This document shows, one piece after another, positions 55,664 to 64,000 of a DNA stretch of 64,000 nucleotides. Each line of letters opens with the position of its first letter. Position 1 is the first letter of the stretch. The translations under genes were made by a program, and so were the position numbers. The notes under the pieces were generated by a model, which saw nothing but the letters and a program-made list of their open reading frames with translations, was not told where the DNA came from and ran no database searches. The stretch comes from Candidatus Nitrotoga sp. CP45. GTDB lineage: Bacteria; Pseudomonadota; Gammaproteobacteria; Burkholderiales; Gallionellaceae. Location of the stretch: NCBI GenBank assembly GCA_945874105.1, contig CAMCFJ010000006.1, forward strand, positions 1-64,000. Direction: 5' to 3'.

Positions 55664-56320
55664 GTGAACCAAGCCCCCATCGGCATTTTGGGCGGCACGT
55701 TCGATCCGATCCATAACGGTCATCTGCGCTTGGCACAGGAAGTGCTGGAGCAATGTGATCTGGCTGCGATACGCTTCATTCCCAGCGGTACGCCGCCGCA
55801 CCGGGATGCGTCGCACGCTAGCGCAGTGCAGCGCCTGGATATGGTCCGTCTGGCAGTGCAAGGCAACGCGGCATTCGTGCTGGATGAACGCGAAATTCAT
55901 CGCGCCGATCCATGTTATACGGTAGACACGCTTACTGCGCTACGTGCCGAGCTCGGTATGCAACAGCCGCTGTGTTTGTTGATGGGCGGTGATGCCTTCC
56001 TGCTGTTACACTCTTGGCATGAATGGAAAAGATTGTTCGAACTGTCGCACATAGTGGTCATGCAGCGTGTCGGACACCCGCTTGGCAATGCCATCAATGG
56101 GGCTAACGAGGCTTTGCGCGATGAATACAGGGCTCGCCTCGTTCCATCGCCCCGCATTCTGCGTGACTCGCCTGCCGGGGCGATCCTGGTGGCGAACATG
56201 CCTGCCCTGGAAATTTCTGCCACTGATATTCGTAAACGTTGTGCCGAAAATAAAAACATACATTACCTGCTACCGTACGTAGTAGCCGATTACATTCAAT
56301 CACATCACCTATATACCTAA
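55664..56320 (+). CDS. nadD: Nicotinate-nucleotide adenylyltransferase
   Basis: Adenylates nicotinate mononucleotide in NAD synthesis. GTG start at 55664, three bases after aceF, so co-transcription is likely. The nucleotidyltransferase signatures are intact: ILGGTFDPIHNGHLRLAQEV (HxGH) and ISATDIRKRCAE near the end (SxTxxR). 218 residues. Head of the nadD-rsfS-rlmH-maf-rng series. Confidence 0.96.
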   Translation: MNQAPIGILGGTFDPIHNGHLRLAQEVLEQCDLAAIRFIPSGTPPHRDASHASAVQRLDMVRLAVQGNAAFVLDEREIHRADPCYTVDTLTALRAELGMQQPLCLLMGGDAFLLLHSWHEWKRLFELSHIVVMQRVGHPLGNAINGANEALRDEYRARLVPSPRILRDSPAGAILVANMPALEISATDIRKRCAENKNIHYLLPYVVADYIQSHHLYT

Positions 56321-56321
56321 C

Positions 56322-56681
56322 ATGCTAACCATTGAAGAAAAAATCCTGGCCGTAGTGGCCGCATTGGAAGATATTAAAGCCAATGATATCAGCGTACTCG
56401 ACACCAGCAAAAAGAGTCAGCTATTCGAGCGCATGGTGATCGCCAGCGCCAATTCACCGCGTCAAACCAGAGCCTTGGCCGACCATGTATCCAAGCAACT
56501 CAAACTGCTCGGCGAGCCCGCGCTCAGCATAGAAGGTGAAGAAAGCGGGGAGTGGGTGCTGGTTGATCTCGGCGAAGTGGTCGTGCATATCATGCAGCCT
56601 GCAGTGCGCGCCTACTACCAGTTGGAAGAGCTATGGACCATGCGGCATCTGCCGCCCAAGGCGGCTAGCGAACCAAAATGA
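56322..56681 (+). CDS. rsfS: Ribosomal silencing factor RsfS
   Basis: Binds uL14 and blocks subunit joining during starvation. 119 residues with the DUF143 features: ALEDIKANDISVLDTSKKSQ, FERMVIASANSPRQTRALAD and SGEWVLVDLGEVVVHIM. It starts one base after the nadD stop and overlaps rlmH by 4 bases. Confidence 0.96.
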   Translation: MLTIEEKILAVVAALEDIKANDISVLDTSKKSQLFERMVIASANSPRQTRALADHVSKQLKLLGEPALSIEGEESGEWVLVDLGEVVVHIMQPAVRAYYQLEELWTMRHLPPKAASEPK

Positions 56682-57148
56682 AACTGTGGTTGGTAGCGGT
56701 CGGGAACAAGATGCCGGCCTGGATTACCGCAGGTTTCACCGAGTATGCCAAGCGTATGGCACGCGATGCCCAAATCGAACTGATAGAGATAAAGCCGGAG
56801 CCGCGAACCACCGGCAAGAGCGTCACACAGATGATGGAGGCGGAAGCGCAGCGTATATTGACCGCTCTGCCGAAGGATGTGCTGCGCATCGCGCTGGACG
56901 AGCGCGGCGCGCATTTCTCCTCCAAACAGTTGGCGCAACAAATGGAAGGTTGGTTGGGCAGTGGACGCGATGTGGCCTTCATCATTGGGGGCGCGGATGG
57001 CCTGCACGAGTCCGTAAAAAACAGTGCGCAGCAGCTGCTGGCGCTGTCGATGATGACACTGCCGCATGGCCTGGCACGAGTATTACTGGCGGAACAGTTG
57101 TATCGCGCCCACAGTCTGTTGCACAATCACCCCTATCATCGTGAATAA
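56678..57148 (+). CDS. rlmH: 23S rRNA (pseudouridine-1915-N3)-methyltransferase
   Basis: A SPOUT-fold enzyme methylating pseudouridine 1915 of 23S rRNA. 156 residues: MKLWLVAVGNKMPAWI, IALDERGAHFSSKQLA, AFIIGGADGLHE and a C-terminal LLAEQLYRAHSLLHNHPYHRE, all standard. It overlaps rsfS by 4 bases; 32 bases to maf. Confidence 0.97.
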   Translation: MKLWLVAVGNKMPAWITAGFTEYAKRMARDAQIELIEIKPEPRTTGKSVTQMMEAEAQRILTALPKDVLRIALDERGAHFSSKQLAQQMEGWLGSGRDVAFIIGGADGLHESVKNSAQQLLALSMMTLPHGLARVLLAEQLYRAHSLLHNHPYHRE

Positions 57149-57180
57149 TGCGGCCCGTTAATACAGGATTTTAAAGCGCC

Positions 57181-57798
57181 ATGATTTCCCACCCACGCAT
57201 TTACCTCTCCTCGCAAAGCCCGCGCCGCCGAGAGTTGCTGAAGCAGATCGGGATTAATTTTGAAACGCTGCTGTTGCCTTCCAACACATCCCACAAAATG
57301 CATGTGGATGAAACTCCCTACACGGATGAGTCACCGGAAGTCTATGTGCAAAGGGTTTGTCAGGAGAAAGTGAAGGCCGGATGGATGTCTCTGCAATTCC
57401 GCAATCTACCCCCATTCCCGGTTTTGGCTGCCGACACCAGCGTCATTCTGGACGGCAAGATTATTGGCAAACCTCAAGATCGTGAACAGGCTGCGGCCAC
57501 TCTGCGAGCTCTTTCCGGACGCCAACACCAAGTATTGAGTGCCGTCGCGGCTACCTTTGAAGAGCGTACTGAAATACGTTTGTCGGCCAGTAAAGTTACG
57601 ATGGCCACGCTTAGCGAAGAGCGCATTCGGCGCTACATTCTCACCAGCGAGCCGCTAGACAAGGCTGGCGCGTATGCCATCCAAGGTTACGCTGCGGCAT
57701 TCATACAACACATAGACGGCAGCTATTCAGGTGTAATGGGCCTACCCCTGTTCGAAACGGCTGAGCTGCTGCAAGCATTCGGTTACCCCATCCTGTGA
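57181..57798 (+). CDS. Maf-family nucleotide pyrophosphatase
   Basis: A house-cleaning nucleoside triphosphate pyrophosphatase. 205 residues: IYLSSQSPRRRELLKQIGI (phosphate-binding loop), VLAADTSVILDGKIIGKP (catalytic Asp), and KAGAYAIQGYAAAFIQHIDGSYSGVMGLPL (ending region, in two parts). The QGYAA.FI form points to the YhdE/dTTP-UTP type. Its TGA overlaps the GTG start of rng by 4 bases. Confidence 0.93.
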   Translation: MISHPRIYLSSQSPRRRELLKQIGINFETLLLPSNTSHKMHVDETPYTDESPEVYVQRVCQEKVKAGWMSLQFRNLPPFPVLAADTSVILDGKIIGKPQDREQAAATLRALSGRQHQVLSAVAATFEERTEIRLSASKVTMATLSEERIRRYILTSEPLDKAGAYAIQGYAAAFIQHIDGSYSGVMGLPLFETAELLQAFGYPIL

Positions 57799-59249
57799 AT
57801 GACGAAATTCTAATCAATGTCACACCGCAGGAAACCCGCGTTGCAGTCATGCAACAAGGGATCGTGCAACAGCTCCACATTGAGCGCGGCAGCCATCTCG
57901 GAATAGTCAGCAATGTGTATGTCGGGCGCGTGAAGCGCGTGCTGCCTGGCATGCAATCCGCCTTCATCGATATTGGGCTGGAACGCTCTGCTTTCCTGCA
58001 TGTTGCGGACATCTGGGAAAACCGCAACAACAGCGATGCCGCCAAGCCCATAGAGAAAGTGCTGTATGAGGGACAGAGCCTGCTGGTACAGGTCATCAAA
58101 GACTCCATCGGCAGCAAGGGTGCCAGACTTTCCACTCAGCTCAGCATTGCCGGACGTTTGCTGGTGTTTCTGCCGCAGGAATCGCATATCGGCGTATCGC
58201 AACGCATTGAGAATGAGGCCGAGCGCGAACTGCTGCGCACCAAGCTGCAACAATTGCTGCCTGACAATAGCAGCGGCGGCTATATCATCCGCACCATGGC
58301 GGAGACTGCAACAGACAAAGAGTTTCTCGCCGACATGGAATACCTCAACAAACTGTGGCTCAAGCTCCAAGAGCAGGCGAAAACATCCTCGGCTCCTTTT
58401 TTGTTATACCAAGAGCTCAACATCAGCCTCTGCGTGTTGCGCGATTTCGTCAACGAAGACACCACGCGCATCCTGGTGGATTCAAGCGAAACTTATCAGC
58501 GGATGGCTGCTTTCGCACAGGATTTTATCTCCAGTGCGGTGTCGCGGCTGGAGCACTATGTCGGCGAGCGTCCGCTATTTGAGCTGTATGGAGTGGAAGA
58601 TGAAATTGAGCGTGCACTGTCGCGCCGCGTGAATCTCAAGTCGGGGGGATATATCATTATCGACCAGACCGAAGCGCTCACCACGGTCGACGTTAACACC
58701 GGCGGCTTCGTTGGCTCGCGTAATTTTGACGACACCATCTTCAAGACAAATCTGGATGCTGCTCAAGTTATCGCGCGCCAGTTACGCCTGCGAAATTTGG
58801 GCGGCATCATCATTTGTGATTTTATTGACATGCATAACCTGGTACATCGGGATGCCGTGCTGGAAGAATTCAAAAAGTCGCTGGCCAACGACCACACCCG
58901 TATCACGGTAAACGGTTTCTCCGCTTTGGGGCTGGTTGAAATGACGCGCAAACGCACGCGCGAAAGTCTGGCCCACATACTGTGCGAGTCCTGCCCCACC
59001 TGCAAGGGGCGCGGCGAAGTAAAGACCGCGCAGACCATCTGCTACGAAATTGTGCGCGAGATTACGCGCGAAGCACGCCAGTTTAACGCTCGTGAATATC
59101 GCATCCTGGCGTCGCAACTGGTCATCGACCTGTTTCTCGACGAAGAATCGCAAAGCCTGGCCCAGCTATCTGATCTTATCGGCAAACCGGTGTCGCTACA
59201 GGTGGAAAGCTTATATAGCCAAGAGCAATACGACATCATTTTAATGTGA
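57795..59249 (+). CDS. rng: Ribonuclease G
   Basis: An endoribonuclease of the RNase E/G family acting in 16S rRNA 5' maturation and mRNA decay. GTG start at 57795; 484 residues. S1 domain (about 35-125, NVYVGRVKRVLPGMQSAFID), 5'-sensor and RNase H-like regions, and catalytic DNase I-like domain with TVDVNTGGFVG and IIICDFIDM (metal-binding aspartates). The zinc-link CPTC follows at ESCPTCKGRGEV. It lacks the long C-terminal scaffold of RNase E. Last gene of the nadD-rng run. Confidence 0.96.
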   Translation: MNDEILINVTPQETRVAVMQQGIVQQLHIERGSHLGIVSNVYVGRVKRVLPGMQSAFIDIGLERSAFLHVADIWENRNNSDAAKPIEKVLYEGQSLLVQVIKDSIGSKGARLSTQLSIAGRLLVFLPQESHIGVSQRIENEAERELLRTKLQQLLPDNSSGGYIIRTMAETATDKEFLADMEYLNKLWLKLQEQAKTSSAPFLLYQELNISLCVLRDFVNEDTTRILVDSSETYQRMAAFAQDFISSAVSRLEHYVGERPLFELYGVEDEIERALSRRVNLKSGGYIIIDQTEALTTVDVNTGGFVGSRNFDDTIFKTNLDAAQVIARQLRLRNLGGIIICDFIDMHNLVHRDAVLEEFKKSLANDHTRITVNGFSALGLVEMTRKRTRESLAHILCESCPTCKGRGEVKTAQTICYEIVREITREARQFNAREYRILASQLVIDLFLDEESQSLAQLSDLIGKPVSLQVESLYSQEQYDIILM

Positions 59250-59290
59250 TTTTGCTGCAATATTTATGGCGATACTACAGTGATGCCGGG

Positions 59291-59875
59291 TTAAATATTT
59301 GATAGCAGCCATAAGCCGCTGGCGGCGATGATGGCACCCAGCATTTGCGGCAGACGCACAAAACGGGCACGAGTGGCGATGCCAACCACGATACCTGCGA
59401 GATGGAGAGCGACGGTTGCGGCAAGAAAACCCAGTGCATACGCTTCCGCTTCGATAGCACCGGACATTTCCAATCCATGGGCGTAGCCATGAAAAAAACC
59501 AAACAAGGCAGTGATCGCAACGCTGAGCCGTGCTGAAAATTTTAGCGAGAGTGCGGTGATCATTCCCAGCATCAACACTGAAGCGGCGATGCCCGATTCA
59601 ATCAGCGGTAGATAGGGATAAATTAGCGCACACTTTGCGCCGACTGCCATCATCAACATGGAAGCGGCGGGCAACATCCCTATTTTTCGGCCGCCGCTTT
59701 GCGCTGCCCACAGGCCCACGGCGACCATCGCGAGCAGATGATCAAATCCTCTGAACGGATGCATCAGGCCAGCGCTCAATCCGGAAACATCATGGCCGGG
59801 ATGGGCGAAGGCAGCGCTGCTAATACCAAGCAGAATGAACGAAATCAGAAACTGTGCGGTCTGTTTTTTTATCAT
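59291..59875 (-). CDS. HupE/UreJ family membrane protein (nickel uptake type)
   Basis: An inner-membrane protein of 194 residues with a signal-like first segment ending SSAAFAHPGHD and about six more helices. The family histidine motifs are intact: HPFRGFDHLLAM (HPxxGxDH) and FFHGYAHGLEM (FHGxAHGxE). Family members supply nickel for hydrogenase or urease, and some act on cobalt. No hydrogenase or urease gene is in the window, so its partner is unknown. Confidence 0.9.
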   Translation of the reverse strand: MIKKQTAQFLISFILLGISSAAFAHPGHDVSGLSAGLMHPFRGFDHLLAMVAVGLWAAQSGGRKIGMLPAASMLMMAVGAKCALIYPYLPLIESGIAASVLMLGMITALSLKFSARLSVAITALFGFFHGYAHGLEMSGAIEAEAYALGFLAATVALHLAGIVVGIATRARFVRLPQMLGAIIAASGLWLLSNI

Positions 59876-60321
59876 GATTCTTATTTTTTGCGAGTTTGAG
59901 TGTTAACAGCAACAATATTTCATTTCAATTGTAGCCTACATCATGCAGATGTTGAGGCTGCTGAATAACCCGGATTTCTTCGCCTTGTAGCTGGCTGATT
60001 CCGCTTTGGTGCTCAGGCTGAATGCGCACTTACCCAAGGGCAAGGCGCTTTCCACCGAGGAAGTGAAAGCGGTGAATTTTGAATTGGGGTGGTTGCAGCG
60101 GTTAGGTTGACCCGACGAGCCCGGATCATCGCCTATTGGTTGATTTGGCGGTTTCAAAATGCTTCGCGGTTTGTCGTCCGTTGTGTAATTGATGAACTTC
60201 CGCTATCTGATTCAGATTTTTCAGCTGGATCGCACGGAGCGCAGCGCATCATCCACGCCTTCCCATTCCCGCTGCTTTCCTTTACCATACAATTTGAAGT
60301 TTCTACTTTCAATTTGCAAAT
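59876..60321. other. Intergenic region with a possible decayed gene
   Basis: From ATG 59943 a plus-strand frame reads about 55 codons to TGA 60108-60110, with one in-frame TAG at 59988-59990 (LNNPDFFAL-stop-LADSALVLRLNAHLPKG and on). The composition looks protein-like, but I do not recognise it; it may be a pseudogene tail. The rest shows no RNA gene or terminator. Confidence 0.3.
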
Positions 60322-61476
60322 ATGCTGAATCGAGCTGCATTTCCCACCGCATTGCGGCTGGCACAAGGGTTTCCCGTGCTGGCAATCACGGGGCCGCGCC
60401 AGTCCGGCAAGACGACAATGGCGCGCGCGTTGTTTGCCGACAAGCCCTACGTTTCACTGGAAGACCCGGAGGAGCGCTTGTTCGCCGATAGTGACCCGCG
60501 CGGATTTTTGGCGCGGTTTCCACAGGGGGCAATTTTCGACGAGGTGCAGCGTTGCCCCGATTTGTTTTCTTATCTGCAAGGCGTGGTGGATAAGCGACAG
60601 CGTATGGGCGAGTTCATTATTACCGGGTCACAGCAGTTTGGATTGATGTCGAACATCACGCAATCGCTTGCTGGCCGCGCCGGTTTGTTGCAGTTACTAC
60701 CTTTCTCGCTGGCAGAGCTAAATGCAGGCGGGATGCTTCCCGCCACTTTGGATGCGGCGATGCTGCAAGGGGGTTATCCGCCGCTGTACGACCGCCCCGT
60801 TACGCCCGGCGACTGGTTTCCCAACTACGTGTCCACTTATCTGGAAAGGGATGTGCGACAGTTGCTGGCGGTGCGCGATTTGTCCTTGTTTCAGCGCTTT
60901 CTCAAGATGTGCGCTGCCCGTTCCGGCCAGTTGCTAAACCTTTCAGCGCTGGGGGCGGATTGCGGCATTTCCCACGTAACGGCGCGTGAGTGGTTGACGG
61001 TGCTGGAGGCGAGTTATATCGTTTACCTGCTGCGCCCTTATCACCGTAATTTCGGCAAGCGGTTGGTAAAAATGCCCAAGCTATATTTTCTGGATGCCGG
61101 CTTGATGGCTTATTTGCTGGGCATACGCGATACCGGTACGCTTTCTACCCATGCTTCGCGCGGCGCGCTGTTTGAAACACTGGTGGTGTCCGAGTGGATC
61201 AAACGCCAATACAATACAGGGCAGGTTGCCGAGCTGTATTTCTGGCGCGATAGCGCTGGGCATGAGGTGGATTTGTTGATCCCGGACGGCAATCGGTTTA
61301 TGCCTGTGGAAATTAAATCCGGCACAACTTTCAGCGCCGACTGGTCGGCAGCGCTGCGCAAATTGTCGGCCTTGTTCGGCGATGCCGCGTTGCCACCGGG
61401 TATCATTTATGGCGGTGAGGATCGATATGAGCGCGAGGGGTGTCATGTGGCCGGATGGCAAGCGTTGGCCAAATAA
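60322..61476 (+). CDS. ATP-binding protein, AAA_14/DUF4143 type
   Basis: A 384-residue protein with an AAA ATPase half (GPRQSGKTTMARALF as Walker A, GAIFDEVQRCPDLFSYLQ as Walker B, FIITGSQQF as sensor) and a C-terminal DUF4143 half. The latter contains a winged-helix-like piece and a PD-(D/E)XK-like stretch, VDLLIPDGNRFMPVEIKSG. Such proteins are widespread, often single and mobile, with no settled function; a DNA-related role is suggested by the nuclease-like fold. It is bordered by decayed sequence on the left and an IS remnant on the right. Confidence 0.88.
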   Translation: MLNRAAFPTALRLAQGFPVLAITGPRQSGKTTMARALFADKPYVSLEDPEERLFADSDPRGFLARFPQGAIFDEVQRCPDLFSYLQGVVDKRQRMGEFIITGSQQFGLMSNITQSLAGRAGLLQLLPFSLAELNAGGMLPATLDAAMLQGGYPPLYDRPVTPGDWFPNYVSTYLERDVRQLLAVRDLSLFQRFLKMCAARSGQLLNLSALGADCGISHVTAREWLTVLEASYIVYLLRPYHRNFGKRLVKMPKLYFLDAGLMAYLLGIRDTGTLSTHASRGALFETLVVSEWIKRQYNTGQVAELYFWRDSAGHEVDLLIPDGNRFMPVEIKSGTTFSADWSAALRKLSALFGDAALPPGIIYGGEDRYEREGCHVAGWQALAK

Positions 61477-61715
61477 GGCCAGGGATACCTCAACGTGGCC
61501 CCACAAAGCGGGGTAAGCGCGCAAGCCGCTTGGGCGGATGCTTGCAATTTCTTCTATGCCTTACAGTCAAGCGGGGTGGGCACAGCGAGCATTCGCCAGG
61601 CTGACGTCCATCTGGTCTGTGGCTAGACTGAATTCAAGGGGTGTTTGAGATTCCTGCTCCCCGTCCGTTGCTAATTATTGGAAAACCGCATCGCATGACA
61701 GCCAACATCAACAAG
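61477..61715. other. Non-coding stretch before the IS remnant
   Basis: No gene, RNA or repeat recognised. It lies between the DUF4143 ATPase and the ISNCY-type remnant and may include debris of the deleted element. Confidence 0.35.
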
Positions 61716-61859
61716 TCAGCGTTCAGCCCGATAACGCGTGGACAGCCGCCGCACCTGACGGGTGCTGACGCCTATCCGCTTCGATGCTTCTTGCTGGCCG
61801 ATCTTGTCCTCTTCAAGCATGTCCAATACTTGTGCTCGTTTCACTTCTTTTTGACTCAT
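61716..61859 (-). pseudogene. ISNCY-family transposase, N-terminal remnant
   Basis: The minus-strand frame from ATG 61859 reads MSQKEVKRAQVLDMLEEDK and then IGQQEASKRIGVSTRQVRRL, a helix-turn-helix start typical of ISNCY transposases, and ends at a stop about 47 codons in (TGA near 61717). The rest of the transposase is missing here. The C-terminal part of a transposase of the same type lies at the left edge of the window, in the opposite orientation. Confidence 0.75.
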
Positions 61860-61904
61860 AAGCTTGCCCATTTCTAAATATCCGCCGTTGTTTTAAACAG
61901 GGTG

Positions 61905-61975
61905 TGATTTGTATCACCAGCGGACATTTCTATTTGGGAGAAACCGGACATTACTACTTGGGGCTAACACAGCAT
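61905..61975. repeat. Left terminal repeat of the ISNCY-type element
   Basis: Upstream of the transposase remnant (reading on the minus strand) two boxes AATGTCCGG and AATGTCCGC are spaced as in the other element end at 655-700. They are the presumed transposase-binding repeats of the IS end. Confidence 0.6.
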
Positions 61976-62258
61976 CTGACTGCATTGTAAGATTGCAGAT
62001 ACTCAATTAAGATAGTCCAGCCCCAAGGTCGGATAGCATAAGGGGGATTAAAATTTCCCCAGAGCCATCACAAGAAGCTAGGAGGATTCGCACATATTTA
62101 CCAGGCAATTAAAGCTTAGCTTGAATTGACCGATATAAGTAAACGCAGCCAACTTCATTGAATCGAGGCGGTCACTTACTGATCATTCTGCACTGGACAG
62201 CGTTATATTTCATAACGGGTTGCTTAACTTTGTTGCGAATAGTCATTAAGGAAACGTC
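61976..62258. other. Region upstream of pilC
   Basis: Nearly 290 bases between the IS end and pilC. GGGGATTAAAATTTCCCC at 62044-62061 is a small palindrome. AAGGAAACG before the pilC ATG serves as its ribosome site. I see no pilB, which normally precedes pilC, nor any remnant of it. Confidence 0.45.
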
Positions 62259-63476
62259 ATGGCCGAAGAAAAGACGAAAAAAAAAGAATTTCAATACCGA
62301 TGGGAAGGTAAGGATAAATCCGGCAAGCTTATAAAAGGTGAGGTGCGGGCTATCGGCGACGCCGTCGCTGCCACACAACTGAGGCGTCAAGGCATTAATG
62401 TTACCCGTATAAAAAAAGTCCGCAGTGGCGGAGGTAAGAAAATTACCCAGAAAGATCTCACCCTGTTTACGCGCCAGCTTGCGGTCATGATGAAATCCGG
62501 CGTACCACTACTACAGTCATTTGACATTATAGGTAAGGGGCACAGCAACCCTTCCGTTTCTCGTCTGCTGAACGACATTAAAACCGACGTAGAAACTGGT
62601 AGCAGCCTGGAACAGGCATTCCGGAAATTCCCGCTGTATTTTGACGATCTATTTTGTAATCTGATAAGCGCGGGCGAGCACGCCGGTATTCTGGACAGCC
62701 TGCTGGAACGTTTGGCAACCTACCAGGAAAAAACGTTGGCCCTCAAGAACAAAATAAAAGGGGCGCTAATGTATCCGGTTGCAATTATTGCAGTCGCCTT
62801 TATTATCACCGCAGTGATCATGATTTTTGTGATTCCCGCGTTTAAGCAGTTATTCTCCAGCTTTGGCGCAGATCTGCCCGCACCTACGCTAGTTCTGATG
62901 CGTATCTCCGATTTTTTCGTTGCTTATTGGGTGGCGATTCTCAGTATTGTAGTGGGCGGTCTTTTTGCCTTCTTCTACTTCTGGAAACGCAGCAAAAGAA
63001 TGCAGGACTTCATGGATAGAGCAATAATCAAGCTACCAATTTTCGGAGATTTAATCCGCAAGGCCTCCATAGCACGATGGACACGCACACTGGCAACTAT
63101 GTTTGCCGCCGGTGTACCGCTAGTGGAGGCGCTTAACTCGGTGGCAGGCGCTGCTGGCAACGTGGTGTATTTTGATGCAACCAAGATAATCCAGCGGGAA
63201 GTCAGCCAAGGTGGCACCCTAACGGGAGCCATGCAAGATGTAGGAGTGTTTCCTAGCATGGTGCTGCAAATGGTAGCAATTGGCGAAGAAGCAGGTTCAC
63301 TGGATAGCATGTTAAACAAAGTGGCGGATTTTTTTGAGGCTGAAGTAGACGACGCAGTGGCGGCTCTGACCAGCCTGATGGAGCCTATCATCATGGTGGT
63401 GTTAGGCGTTCTAATCGGCGGCATGGTGATCGCAATGTATCTGCCTATTTTCAAGATGGGGCAGGCTGTTGGTTAA
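62259..63476 (+). CDS. pilC: Type IV pilus inner-membrane platform protein PilC
   Basis: The platform protein on which the PilB/PilT ATPases act. 405 residues: FQYRWEGKDKSGKLIKGEVRA at the N-terminus, then two GspF domains (about 70-190 and 275-395), each with a membrane helix after it: LFTRQLAVMMKSGVPLLQSFDI and ARWTRTLATMFAAGVPLVEAL (read in parts) are the matching repeats. The C-terminus MVIAMYLPIFKMGQAVG is typical. Followed by pilD on the same strand, 474 bases later. Confidence 0.96.
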   Translation: MAEEKTKKKEFQYRWEGKDKSGKLIKGEVRAIGDAVAATQLRRQGINVTRIKKVRSGGGKKITQKDLTLFTRQLAVMMKSGVPLLQSFDIIGKGHSNPSVSRLLNDIKTDVETGSSLEQAFRKFPLYFDDLFCNLISAGEHAGILDSLLERLATYQEKTLALKNKIKGALMYPVAIIAVAFIITAVIMIFVIPAFKQLFSSFGADLPAPTLVLMRISDFFVAYWVAILSIVVGGLFAFFYFWKRSKRMQDFMDRAIIKLPIFGDLIRKASIARWTRTLATMFAAGVPLVEALNSVAGAAGNVVYFDATKIIQREVSQGGTLTGAMQDVGVFPSMVLQMVAIGEEAGSLDSMLNKVADFFEAEVDDAVAALTSLMEPIIMVVLGVLIGGMVIAMYLPIFKMGQAVG

Positions 63477-63950
63477 ATCACTGGCAGGATATCTTTAGTA
63501 TCGTTCAGTTAATCTTAAAACGGATTCAACAATCATATAATTTTCAATACCAATAGCGTATTAATGGCGGCAACTCGTCATTAATACTGCTTATTCGGTC
63601 GTTGTTGCATGAATGGTGGCTTGACATGGAATTCGATATTCTTTGCGTCTTCGCTTACCCGCACCATGCTCAATAAATACAACATCTATTTTTGGCACCA
63701 CCTCCCGAAACGGAAAATGACGGTGATAAACTATGCCGTGCTCAGCCGCATGCCAATAGCCGGATGCCCGCAATATTTCTGCTGTGAACACATTATGATG
63801 ATCAAAGCCACTGAAAAATAAGTGATTACTACGTTCAGAAAAACCATTTTTAATCAATGCGCAGCACTGGATAAATAATCCACTTCCGATATCACTCGCT
63901 TTAATTCGTGTTATTTTGTTAAATATTGCGTATTTGTATCTTGGACAACC
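63477..63950. other. Gap between pilC and pilD; possible minus-strand ORF
   Basis: Nearly 475 bases where pilC and pilD are normally close together. A minus-strand frame at 63591-63857 (88 codons from a TTG, and open further upstream to about 63968) reads FSERSNHLFFSGFDHHNVF and REVVPKIDVVFIEHGAGKRR. The composition is protein-like, but there is no proper start or ribosome site and I know no such family. It could be a fragment of an inserted gene. Confidence 0.35.
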
Positions 63951-64000
63951 ATGACAGCACTCATTGAATTACTACAAAGCCTCCCATTTTTTTTCGTTGT
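63951..64000 (+). CDS. pilD: Prepilin peptidase PilD, N-terminal start only
   Basis: The last 50 bases begin with ATG and read MTALIELLQSLPFFFV, the usual hydrophobic beginning of betaproteobacterial prepilin peptidases. The position after pilC supports this. PilD would cleave and N-methylate type IV prepilins. Too short to check the aspartate active site, so the call rests on start and context. Confidence 0.6.
   Translation, partial: MTALIELLQSLPFFFV

Overview
The window reads as a chromosomal segment of a betaproteobacterium, most likely from the Nitrosomonadales/Gallionella-like side. This rests on gene order and protein type, not on a marker gene: glyA-nrdR-ribD-ribE-ribBA-ribH-nusB, aceE-aceF then nadD-rsfS-rlmH-maf-rng, ubiA-ubiC-recG, and hemB-engB-hemL are all arrangements familiar from Betaproteobacteria. 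No rRNA, tRNA, CRISPR array or prophage module was found.

Layout. 0-1.1 kb: wreckage of two insertion sequences (ISNCY type and IS1380 type). 1.1-6.4 kb: a KefB-type cation/proton antiporter, a PAS-PAS-GGDEF-EAL c-di-GMP enzyme and a frameshifted membrane methyltransferase. 6.7-10.9 kb: glycogen phosphorylase and glycogen synthase. 11.1-13.4 kb: a small membrane protein, a Pcm-like methyltransferase and RsmE. 13.5-20.7 kb: a glycosylation block with a SEC-C/TPR/OGT-type glycosyltransferase, a coiled-coil methyltransferase, a GT2-GT4 fusion and a lysyl-hydroxylase-like oxygenase. 20.9-21.0 kb: an IS30 remnant. 21.1-31.2 kb: housekeeping genes (tyrS, folB, plsY, tsaD, ybeY, glyA, nrdR, riboflavin operon, nusB), interrupted by one MITE-like element at 24.6 kb.

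31.3-37.7 kb is the accessory stretch. It holds a 498-residue orphan related to mobile-element 'polyvalent' proteins, a GYD protein, a secreted Cache-domain protein, a fungal-type (Fcy1-like) cytosine deaminase, a fragment of a second corA copy, corA itself, and a single integron gene cassette with a recognisable attC site but no integrase. 37.9-45.3 kb returns to housekeeping (ubiA, ubiC, recG, ridA, hemB, engB, hemL). Between engB and hemB lies a candidate small RNA with an anti-Shine-Dalgarno loop and its own terminator. 45.5-48 kb: a cobalamin riboswitch and the TonB-dependent receptor it controls. 49.2-59.2 kb: ilvA, folate cyclo-ligase, pyruvate dehydrogenase E1/E2, then nadD to rng. 59.3-64 kb: a HupE/UreJ protein, an AAA/DUF4143 ATPase, a second ISNCY remnant, pilC and the start of pilD.

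The points most worth attention are the lone integron cassette, the candidate anti-SD small RNA, the orphan polyvalent-type protein with an internal duplication, the SEC-C/TPR/GT41 protein with its glycan neighbours, and the RibBA whose cyclohydrolase half has lost its catalytic motifs. All family assignments come from reading motifs by eye; no database search was run.
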